Positions 44,396 through 54,350 of a stretch of 64,000 nt of DNA are shown piece after piece. The stretch is from Gordius sp. MW1 (Eukaryota; Nematomorpha; Gordioida; Gordea; Gordiidae). Where the stretch lies: contig OZ038528.1 of assembly GCA_964036665.1 (NCBI GenBank), forward strand, positions 7,570,501 to 7,634,500, given 5' to 3'. Each line of letters opens with the position of its first letter. Position 1 is the stretch's first letter. Under the pieces are notes generated by a model. It was not told the origin of the DNA. It searched no databases and worked only from the letters and a program-made list of their open reading frames with translations. The translations under genes were made by a program, and so were the position numbers.

Positions 44396-45479
44396 AATAA
44401 AATGCACCTTATAATCTTTCAACAATATAGATAATGCATAATAATGAGTCATATATACATTAAATATAAATACAACACAACATACTATCAAATCTCTAAC
44501 CACCTACCTGTTTAGATGTAAAGTCTAATTTTAGATGTTCTGACACATATTCGCAAGTCAGTAGTGATTTTCGCACCTGCATACCTGGCGAAATGCACAC
44601 GTGGCGAATTTACTAATATTAGTAGAGCTGTTAAAGTTCATCTTAGATATGAACTAGTTCAAATTCATAGTTCATTTTGGAGGAAAAAATTAGTTCAAGT
44701 TCATATTTTTAAAAATTAACTAGTTCTAGTTCAAGTTCATTTTGGAAAAAAACAGTTCAGTTCATAGTTTAAATTTTACAAAATGAACTAGTTCAAGTTT
44801 AGTTCATAATTCAGTTCAATTTTTTTATTATTATAATATATTTCTCTGATCTGAGGGGATTTTGAAAAACGTTTATTTGAACCAAAATCAGCTTTATAAA
44901 TCTAATGCCAATCCGCAACTTAAAAATTCTATGAATCAAAATTTTATTGATGATTGAGTTTAATTATTTAACTTATTTTTGTTTTAATTTAAATTGGAAA
45001 TAGTCCATTATAAAAAATTTAATAAACATCTTTCATATACCAACAAGCTTTTTTTTATACAAAACTAAATCAGCTATATAATTTTGAAAAACAATTCTAT
45101 GTGTAAAACTTCTATTTTTCTTTTCAAACAATATAATATATATAATTACAATTTATAATAGAAATCATGGGGAAGTAGATCGGAATTGGACTTGAATAAA
45201 ATATTATTTTTAAAATAGATAATAAAATATTTCAAAAAGTTTTTTTTCCTAATATTTACGATTCTTTTTTAATTTATTTATCTCAACTGTTGAAAATATA
45301 TTTTATAAAGTTAAATTTTTAGCTTTAAATGATTAGCTGAATTAATTGTAGCGAGTGAAAGTTTTTTTTTCAAACTTATCCTAGTTGTAAATTACGAGGA
45401 ATAACAATCTAATGCATTTTATATTTAGATGGTGAAATAATTTTCAAAAATAAAATTTTTTAAAAATTTTATTTGATAA

Positions 45480-45571
45480 ATCGGGTCGGGTTCGGGCTCG
45501 AGTCTGACCAAAAATAAAAAAATCTTTCGGACCGGGCTCGGGCAGAAGAAATTTTATTTTGCTAAGCTCTA
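45480..45571. mobile_element. hAT right terminus with CGGGCTCGGG motifs
   Basis: TCGGGTCGGGTTCGGGCTCG then GGACCGGGCTCGGGCAG and terminal TTTGCTAAGCTCTA. The partner left end was not found. Confidence 0.45.
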
Positions 45572-45645
45572 GCTATAATTGCTGATGACCATAACATTTG
45601 CCTTAAATTAGTTAAAAAGGGTTTAGCTCAAAATACCAAGTCAAA

Positions 45646-45814
45646 CTGGGCGTAGTCAGGTTTTGGATTGGGGGGACGAAACGTTTAAAAGTTCAATTGG
45701 GGGGGGGGGGCAAAACATAATTTTTTTAATTTTTATCGGTTTTTGCATTGAAAAAAGTTGTTTTTGTCAATTGGGGGGGGGGGGGGGAAAGGCGGGACCC
45801 TGGCTACGCCCATG
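45646..45814. mobile_element. MITE, GGGCGTAGCCAGG family, 169 bp
   Basis: Ends CTGGGCGTAGTCAGG / CCTGGCTACGCCCATG, with flanking AAGTCAAA (45,638-45,645) and GAGTCATA (45,815-45,822), a 6/8 duplication. The interior is two G-runs. Confidence 0.65.
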
Positions 45815-45822
45815 GAGTCATA

Positions 45823-47021
45823 TAGGTAAACTTATAAATTTCTATGTGTATTTATATTTGACATAGTGAATTTGATATAAATGTTATAATTTGCAAAAAC
45901 TAAAAAAAATTATATTCTATACTTTAGGCTTTAATAGTCTTATTTTCATATTGCACTTTCTATGTTAATTTAATAATTTCAAATTTATAAGTTTTATTCA
46001 AAATTTAATAATTGGTTTATATCTTTACATTGTCAATGACATGTTGAACTAAATCTTTATCAGGTTTGTGTATTAAAGTTTTTGAAAAAATAGTAATCCC
46101 ATTTTTAATTTTTTTTACTTATATAATAATTTTATAACATCAAGAGATATTTCTATTTAGTATAACATTTTTTTACAAAATCGAGACAAGTCGAGAAATC
46201 TCGTCAAAACAAGACCAATATATTTAGACTGAGATGAAATTCTGTGGAACCGGTCAAAGGAGCACAGAAATAGGAGCGAAACTCGTCATGATTGCTCAGA
46301 TTTGCTCAGGGTTTTTTGATATGGTGAATTTGTAACAAGTAATATATATGTACATAAATTTTTAGAGAATTTATTGGAACTTATCTCATATTATTCATCA
46401 GAATTTAACATATTGTCTTAGCACAAAATATTTTATATTAACATGTCCTAGTGAAATCAAAGTAAATATATGAATATATAAAGATTGTATTGGAACATTT
46501 CTCATCATGTATATCAGAATTTAACATATTGTTTTAGCAAATACCTTATCCTGATGTTATACTTATAATAAAAGTCATTTATGTATGGAAAGACTTTATT
46601 GTATAATTTAGCACTTATATTTTTTAAATACCAACTATGGATTTTTATAAAATTACATATTTTATTTATCCTGATGTTTTTTCTTACTTATAATAAAAAT
46701 CAATCATGTATGAAAATTGTATCATTTTGTTTATATGATATAATTGCATGATGTATATTGACATTTTATGAGATGATATGTTTTTTAAAAAAAATGAGGG
46801 ACTAATTTCTTGATTTGGGTTAGGGTTATTTTAAAATTAATGCACCCATCTTTGTGCAAATTCTTCTTCGAATTAGGTTTGATAGTTTTGCCTTGATTTA
46901 TTTTCAATAAACAAAGTGTGCTCCTTTTTTTCCTGATGAGCTCCTTTGACCCCCACTCGAAATTCTCATAATCGCATTCGAGAGATTTTGCTTTCGAGAC
47001 GGAGACGAGATCGAAACACTA
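45823..47021 (+). mobile_element. CGAGACGAG-family hAT right half, with nested MITE
   Basis: Interior similarity to 15,950-16,150, then arrays at 46,180-46,250 and 46,970-47,021 ending GATCGAAACACTA. Between them, 46,252-46,951 is bounded by GGTCAAAGGAGC / GCTCCTTTGACC, a 700-bp MITE. The left end of the host hAT is not identified. Confidence 0.55.
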
Positions 47022-47196
47022 AAAACAATCAATTTCGGCTTATAAAGTCATTTTAAGCAATAATATTTGTGATGAACCAGTGGGGTAAATGAGAGGGGGG
47101 AGGGAACCCCCCCCCCCCAAAAAAAAAAAAAATTTATTTTAGATCTAAAGCTTATATTTTATAGTTGTGCAACGTAATGACCAAGTAAGATACTTA

Positions 47197-48640
47197 TTAA
47201 TTGCTATGCAATTTATTGGAATTAGCTCCCACTCCAGATGAAGTTCTTGAGATATTATCGCTGGGCTGGGAAAAAGAAAATATAAAATTATCAAATGCTA
47301 TGCAATTTATGGGCTCGCTTTTTGTTGTCCGTCCGTTGTACGTCCGTCCTTCCAACGTTCTGACTTGCTGGTTCGATACTCGGAAAGACAAATTTTATTT
47401 TTTTTTTAAATCAAATTAATATTTTGTTCTTGTTAATACCATTGATAATATGACTTTTTTACCGTGTCCTGCCTACTGACCAATGAAAAAAATGACTATT
47501 GGTCAAAATGTGAATCGAATTTTTTTATGGTTTTTAAATTAGTATATTTAGGTTAACATTGATAATTACCCTATGCCCTCCCCTAGAAAGGCCTATGCCT
47601 CTACTAATATGGGTTCGTGTATCCCCCCCCCCTACAAAAGCCTATGCCTCTATTAATGTGGGTTCGATTTCCGGCGAGGGCAAATTCTTAATTGCTGGTT
47701 CGATACCCGGAGAGAGCAAACTTTTTTTATTTTTTTTTAAATTAAATTAATATATTGTTCCTGTTAATACCATTGATAATGTGGCTTTTTGACCGTGTCC
47801 TGGCTAATGACCAATGAAAAAAATGACCATTGGCCAAAGTATAAATCGAAATTTTTTTTTCATTTTTGAATTGGTATGTTAGGTTAATGGCAATTACCCT
47901 ATGCCCCCCTACAAAGGCCTATGCCTCTACTGATATGGGTCCCTGTGGCCCTACAAAGGCTTATGCCTTTACTGATGTGGGTTCGATACCCGGAGAGGGC
48001 AATTTTTTTTTAATCTTTATTATTTAAATAATATATTCTTGTTAATACCATTGATAATATGACTTTTTGACCGTGTCCTGGCTACTGACCAATGAAAAAA
48101 ACGACCATTGGCCAAATTGTGACTCGAAGTTTTTTTCTCTTTTTTTTTAAATTAATATATTGTTTTTGTTAATACCATTGATAATATGGCTTTTTGGCCG
48201 TCCGCTAACTGCTGACCAATGGAAAAAAATGACGATTGGTCAAAGTGTGAATCGAAATTTTTTTCTCGTTCTTTTTGACTCGTATGTATTTATAGACCGT
48301 CTCTTGGTACTGACCAATGGAAAAAATGACCATTGGCTAAATTGTGATTTGAAATTTTTTTTTCGTCTCTTATGTATTTTTTTTTTGACCGTGTCCTGGC
48401 TGACCAATGAAAAAAATGATCATTGGCAAAATTGTGATTCGAAAATTTTTTTGTTTCGTTTTTAAATTGGTATATTAGGTTAACATTGATAATGACCTTA
48501 TGCCCTCTCCTAGAAGGGCCTATGCCTCTATAGATGTGGGTTTGAATCCCGGCGAGGGCAAATTCTTAATTGCTGGTTTGATACCCGGAGAGGGCAAAAA
48601 TTTTTTTTTTTTAAATTAAATTAATAGATTGGCTATCTCA
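47197..48640 (+). mobile_element. Tandem-repeat Helitron/Helentron-like element, copy D1
   Basis: Reverse orientation to copies A-C. TTAATTGCTATGCAATTT, GGGCTCGCTTTTTGTTGTCC and CCGTCCG open it; about six CCAAT-hairpin units follow, separated by tRNA-like T-arm blocks. The hairpin 3' end is missing. Confidence 0.6.
48501..48560 (+). other. Mini tRNA-like module
   Basis: A 60-nt block begins TGCCCTC and ends GAGGGCA, a 7-bp acceptor-like pairing, with a B-box-like GGGTTTGAATCCC before the 3' arm. The same arrangement recurs near 47,571-47,690, 47,905-48,003 and, reversed, at 37,240-37,330 and 37,680-37,805. D and anticodon arms are poorly formed. Confidence 0.45.
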
Positions 48641-48921
48641 TTTATATGAAAGAACCATGCATGTTCAATTTCGAATAGCTTATAGTTTCTCTAAACAAAT
48701 AAGGTTAGAGTTGGATTTTGCAATAACAAGATTTAAAAGTTTTATAACTCGTTTTTTATGGAAAACCGTTGATATATTTATAACGAAGGAATCAAGAGTG
48801 GATAAATAGTGTGAATTTATATAATAAATCTCAATGGATTCAGTTAAAATATTACTACGAAAATTTTGCCTCTTGGCAATTCGAGGTCTATAAGAATTGA
48901 TCTAAATCACAAAAAATTAAA

Positions 48922-49276
48922 AATGCAATTTATGAGCTCGCTTTTTGTTGTCCGTCCGTCCGTCCAACATGTATCTTAATTGCTTTCTCGAATCCCGGAG
49001 GTCAATTTTTTTTGAATTAAATAGAAAATTTGTATAAAAAAATAATTAACTAATCATTTTGCATTTTATACCCCCCTATAGGCATTCTCGCCCCTTCCCA
49101 CCTTTCTCGCCCATAAATTGCACAGCAAATATGCTACGTTTATGCGAAGTATATATGAGTTTCTTTCCCCCTTCCCCCTGCACCTCCCTCCTCTCTTCCC
49201 TTCCCCTCCTCCCCTTCCCCCCCCCCCCCTCCGCTTCCCCCCCCTCCTCCTTCCCACGAGGGCCGGAAACCCGAGT
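48922..49276 (+). mobile_element. Tandem-repeat Helitron/Helentron-like element, copy D2 (short)
   Basis: AATGCAATTTATGAGCTCGC with GTCCGTCCGTCC leads almost directly to the pyrimidine-rich head and terminal hairpin ending AAACCCGAGT. It is the reverse of the head at 33,244-33,440 and lacks the tandem core. Confidence 0.65.
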
Positions 49277-49559
49277 TTTTTATAATGACTTTCTTTTTTT
49301 AATTTTAATATTGAAATAAAAATGCTATAAAAGGGGCCAATCCATTTAATCTTTTTTTTGACATAATATGTCTTATATAAAAGCTAATAGGTAAAGAAGA
49401 GTTGTGATGTTGGGCAAAGATTAAGGGCGTCCAAGGGATTCTTTGGACGAAATCTTTCTATAATTTATTTTCATTCGCGTTTCTGGCAAAACAGCCAAAG
49501 AATTCGGAGGAAATATTATTTAGAAATTTGCCAAAACTTGTTTCTTGTCGAAAAACCGT

Positions 49560-49780
49560 TCATTTTCTTTGCATTTTGAGGTTTTTTAAGTTAAAATCAT
49601 ACAACTTAGCCTTAGGTTCGACTACTATTACTAAAGTTTCTGCTAACTGTCTGACTTGCTGAGGATCTAGGTCCTTTTTTTGCATTGCTTGCATAATATA
49701 TTCAGATTGGCGTAGAAAAGTGAGCAAAGTTGCAGCTTCTGTTGCAACATCGTGATCATACCAGCTTGCTTCAATTTCTC
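49560..49780 (-). pseudogene. Unassigned coding-like remnant
   Basis: A 73-codon minus-strand stretch with balanced composition: SWYDHDVATEAATLLTFLRQ, then MQKKDLDPQQVRQLAETL. No family recognised; it may be a fragment of a mobile-element structural protein or of a host exon. It lies directly upstream of the LINE at 49,860, in opposite orientation. Confidence 0.3.
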
Positions 49781-49859
49781 ATTATTTGGTTTTTCTTCCA
49801 TTTCTGCATTAAATGTTACAAAATGCTAAATTTTTACTAGCAATACAAGTCACAATCAC

Positions 49860-51125
49860 CCCACCCCTTTTTTTATCTTTTTTACGCCTTGAGAAAAAGG
49901 TTTTTATCTTAGGATCTCCAATAAGCGGTTCAGAACCCCTAAGAAGTTACCTTGACGATAATCTTAGTAACTTAAAATGCAAAAATGAGATTTTTCGGCT
50001 CATGCCTGCTCATCATGCTTTTTATATTTAAAAAAACTATTTTAATATCGATAAAATTTATTTTGTTTTCGCCCACAAGCGCTTTTTTGCACACACAAAT
50101 TTACATAATTTTATCCACATCAAATCCGTCGTGGAAAATACTGTTAACTTATCATTTAATACTAATACATGGCTACAGGCCACTTTACCTACAAAATCGG
50201 GAGGCTTGGGAATTCGCTCACCCTCCTTATCAATAACCTCATTTATATCCTCCTCCTTTCTTTAAAATACATTGTGGCAAAATTAACCCCATACCCCTCC
50301 GATGAAACGTTCGTCAAGGCCCTATCCCTCTGGAACCTTAATGTTATTCCAGAAACCTCCTATCCACAAACATCAATTCAAAGGATTGGGTTGCTTGTTT
50401 GGTTTCGCGCTCCGTTGCTCACCTACTTACAAGCAGCGATACCAAACAACATTACAACTTTCTGTCATTGGTGTTTGATAAATCTGGCCACGAATGGCTT
50501 GAGACTTACCCCAGTAAGTATTCAAACATGATGTTGGAGGATTCCGAGCTAACTTACAGTATAGCTCTACGCCTTGGTATCAAATACACCAAACCATATG
50601 CCTGTAGGAAATGCGACCTGCCAGTTGACGAAGAAGCCCGTCATCGTTGAACAAATACAGACACATGCGGCACTCAAAAATCAACTCCATCATCCGGCTA
50701 AAATTCCCTCCAGTCTTGAGCCGTCAGACCCTGCTCTTGAGGGTCGAATGCGCCCTGACGGCTCCTCACTTGTGCCTTGGGAAAATGATCTGTTCTTAAA
50801 ATGGGACTTTACATGCATTGATTTGTTTTCCCCTTCAAATCTCAGTTATGACCCAATGGCTCTCGACGAGGGGCGTAAATTAACAAAATACAAGGCCCTT
50901 TTAAACTCAAGTATTTTTATCCCCATAGTTTCATCCTGTTCCGGCTCTTATGGGAAAATGGCATTGTCCTTTTTTAAAGAAATAGGCTGACGATGTCCTT
51001 CTTCAAAATATTCTCCCGCATTTTTACTAAAACAATCAATTGCGATTTTAATCGCAAAATTCAACTTTAAATCCTTTTTGGATTCTATTTCTTCTTAAAA
51101 AGAGGAAGATGAAGATATTTTAGCT
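49860..51125 (+). pseudogene. Second copy of the endonuclease-type LINE, 3' part
   Basis: Matches the C-terminal half of 19,190-22,050: LRSYLDDNLSNLKCKN, MPAHHAFYI, GLRL-like thumb, CRKCDLPVDEEARH knuckle, RPDGSSLVPWENDLFLKWDF, CIDLFSPSNL, and the tail KEEDEDIL. Several frame changes and a lost segment around the knuckle. The RT catalytic motifs are not included. Confidence 0.8.
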
Positions 51126-52053
51126 ACTTAACTCTCTTATTTAATTTTTTTTTAATATACTAAATTTGTATTACATTTTACCGTATTATAATTTGCCATA
51201 TATTAATAAACTTTTATATATAAAAAAAAACATTTCAATTAATACTTCATGACGTTTGAATAGATTAAATGGATTGACACTTTTATTAGCGATTCATCGG
51301 GAATTAGCTCCTACTCCAGATGACGCTGGACAAAAGAAAATAAGAAATTATTATATAATGACTTTCTTTATGTTTTATACGAGATTTTATAATTTTGATG
51401 TTGAAATAAAAATGTTATAAAATTTTTTGGAAATTCCCCCCCCCCCCGGAGAAAATCCTGGCTACGCGCCTGTGATGAACTAATTCACTTATATTGTAAA
51501 GTCCAAGTTCAAGTTCAAGTTTAGAATATTTAAAAAGGAACTAGTTCAAGTTTATAGTTCTACTTTAAAAAAAGGAACTAGTTCAAGTTCATAGTTAATT
51601 TTTGGAAAGGTAACTGGTTCAGTTCAAGTTCAAAAAAAAGAGAACTAGTTCTTTGAACTAGTTCAAAACGAATTAGTTCTTAACAGCTCTAAATATTAGG
51701 CAATAAATAATCCAAAATTAAGCAACATATAATTTTCTCACTATATTTTGAATATTTTATGTGAGGAATATAAATAATTTTGTATTAAAAATTATCTCTA
51801 CCAAGTTATATACCATTGTCACTCTTATTGTATACCTAGGCATACAAATTTTGTATCAAATTGTTAAATTTTACTATATATTGCAATTCTAAAGAAAAAA
51901 AATATAATATTTATTGCATTATGAAAATGAATTATATATTCTATAAATATATAGATAATCACACTTTTTTGCAACTATTTCGATGTTTCGCCAGCTGTGC
52001 ATTTCGACAGGTGTGCTGGATTCGTGATTTTGAGTAGAATGTCATCGGGGCAA

Positions 52054-52114
52054 ATACATACATACATACATACATACATACATACATACATACATACATA
52101 CATACATACATACT
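52054..52114. repeat. (ATAC)n microsatellite
   Basis: About 15 uninterrupted tetramers ending 10 bp before the start codon of the HIRIP3-like gene, so inside its 5' leader or promoter. Confidence 0.95.
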
Positions 52115-52123
52115 GTGGAAAAT

Positions 52124-52779
52124 ATGGAATTAAAATCGTTTATTGATGATTCAATATCATCTTTATCTTCTGATGATGTTCCATTGTCTAATTTGAGTAA
52201 AGATGTTGAAAAGTAAACCATATCAAATTTTGTATTATTTGTAGAATTTTTACAGAAGAACATGGTAGTGAAGCTTTGAACCCAAATTCCTTACCCGATC
52301 CCATAGACAACTTAGCTTTATACAAAAATTTAAATGTCAAGCCAGACAGTGTGGATTCCGATACTTCGTTAGAATGCGATGTTACCACTAAATTGAATTC
52401 ACATCCCATTCATAAGAAAGTATTTATATTTACAAAATGTTAATGTTTTTAGAAAAAGAGCATTAAAACAAGTTCATTGGATAGATGGAAGAAATACATA
52501 TCATTATGTGGTATTAGAAAAAATTATAAATCATTTTTTATGGATTGCAAATCTGATGAACAAAAAGTAGCAAAGGCCAAACTTTTATTAAAAGACACAT
52601 TTAGAGAAGTTAAAATGGAAAATTGTAAATTATAGAAGCTAAAGACTTGAATGTTATTTTAAGCTCCTATTTCTATTGAAAATTGTAAAAAGGTTAAAAG
52701 GAAACGTGATGAAGCTCTAGAAGTTTCAGAACTTGATATGTGTAATATTATTGACAACCCAGGTAAATTGCTAGGCTAA
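52124..52779 (+). CDS. HIRIP3: HIRIP3-like histone chaperone, four exons
   Basis: Exons 52,124-52,212, 52,245-52,419, 52,453-52,624 and 52,664-52,779 join in phase through GT-AG introns of 32, 33 and 39 nt, giving 183 residues. The first 90 residues are acidic and Ser-rich. The conserved C-terminal block follows: RWKKYISLCGIRKNYKSFF (about 98-116), LLLKDTF, then CKKVKRKRDEALEVSELD and MCNII near the end, matching the HIRIP3 C-terminus with its CHZ-type histone-binding motif. HIRIP3 proteins bind H2A-H2B or H2A.Z and partner HIRA in the nucleus. Human HIRIP3 is 556 residues, so this is a compact form or an upstream exon is missed. Exon 3 would hit a stop without the last intron, which supports splicing there. 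No inactivating change seen. Confidence 0.8.
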
Positions 52780-54046
52780 TGTGATTTACCTAAATACATA
52801 TATAATATATTACACTTGGAATAATTTACACTATATTAAAATAATTTTACATCTTTTAAGATCCAGAAGTTATCATTTTTATTGTGTATTTTTCCCCGCC
52901 AAATATTAAAAAAAACTAATTTATGCCATAAATGTTTATTGATGTTTTTGGTATGGCAATTTTATAGGTTATATTTTGTGGTGATGGCAATAGTCTTATG
53001 TACTTTTTTAAGCTAAATAAATTATGCTTTTCTTAATGTTTAGCAAATTGTTGCATGATAATATTTTTAAAAAGTAGAAAGGTATTCACTTTTAGAAATC
53101 TTAAATATATAGTTTTTGTTAAATTGAATAGCTATTGTTAGAATTAATTCATATTTTTATTTGCCTTTTGTTAATTATTTTCAAGTAATGAGTAGCAGTA
53201 GGTTATTCTTTTTAAACACAGCAATTCATTTTTAAGTGTTTGACTTCAAATCATAGTGTTCAATTATAACTCATATATGGGACATTCTATGACAAATCAA
53301 AACGTTTTCGACCGACCATTTCAGATCAGGATAATTTTTGGTGAGGGTGTAGGCCTCATTTATTAGAGTAATTTCTGAAATTTTTAGCCATTTTGGGCCA
53401 ATGCTTTTTAAGTTATGTGCGTTTAAAGGGCCAAAATCACGTTAGGGAGCGTTTTATGGATTTTACTTTTTTTGTCATATTTTTGAATGTAATTGCGTTA
53501 CTGACTCAAATTTTGGTGCATTTTGTTCCTAAAAAATTCTTTAGAAATAATTTAACCAAAAACCTCAAACTTTTGCAGTTAATTTTTTGTGAGTGAAAAA
53601 TCTTAAAAACATATTTACCCTTTATATGAAATTACCAATTTTACAATGTCCGCTCCTTTATGCCCATTATCATATTTTAATCATAAAATGTTTGGGGTCG
53701 GCTACGAGATGGTCAAGAATTCGAAAAATTACATTTCCATCAAAAATATTTATAGATGGCGGTATAATCAATTATCACAAGAACATATTATGATATTTAT
53801 TTTTTATAAAATTGCAAATTTATAAGGAATATATGGTAAATAAATAATATTGGAATAAAAATAAACTTAAATTTTGATATTTTTTTTATGCGCAATAGGC
53901 AATTATCCGAGTTTGAAAATTAGATCTTGAATTTTAACTTAAATGATATAGGGGTAGACTAAAATTAATATGAGATTGAAATAAATAAATACTAATATGA
54001 TGGCAAAATTGCTCATATATTTTTATATTTCTACTATAATTCATGC

Positions 54047-54350
54047 TGCTGTAGCTCGCCTTTTCCCATACTCAAATTAAGCCTTTTCCCATACTCAAAT
54101 TAAGCCTTTTCCCATACTCAAATTAACTCATTAGTGCTTTTCCTTTTTAGTTAATACTCCCACACTCTCACCCATTAGTTATAATATCATTAGTTACTTT
54201 CCCACACTCTCACCATGATTTGAGTTCGCATTCATTATTGTAATTAAGTACATTATTATTCCCACGCTTTTTCCTATATATTACCAAATTATCGCATAAA
54301 TGCATTCTTGGATTTTTTCCCTTTCTTACGCATTTTATTACGCTATAAAA
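54047..54350 (+). repeat. 5' LTR of the Ty3/gypsy fossil
   Basis: Begins TGCTGTAGCTCGCC, contains three copies of CCTTTTCCCATACTCAAATT, and ends CGCTATAAAA. Identical by eye to 57,681-57,984 and to 29,871-30,174. Confidence 0.95.

Larger units (their letters stand above)
44623..51691. mobile_element. hAT element, AGTTCA family, 7,069 bp including later insertions
   Basis: Inverted ends TAGAGCTGTTAA / TTAACAGCTCTA sit within a perfect 8-bp duplication AATATTAG (44,615-44,622; 51,692-51,699). Subterminal arrays of GTTCAAGTTCA/ACTAGTTC motifs occupy 44,636-44,825 and 51,495-51,680. It contains hAT ends, MITEs, tandem-repeat elements and a LINE. It interrupts an older inverted-repeat element whose arms lie at 44,560-44,607 and 51,985-52,035. 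Confidence 0.88.

Noticed and set aside
52042-52409. Minus-strand open frames including a MYVC repeat
   Set aside because: They are the reverse of the ATAC microsatellite and of HIRIP3-like exons.
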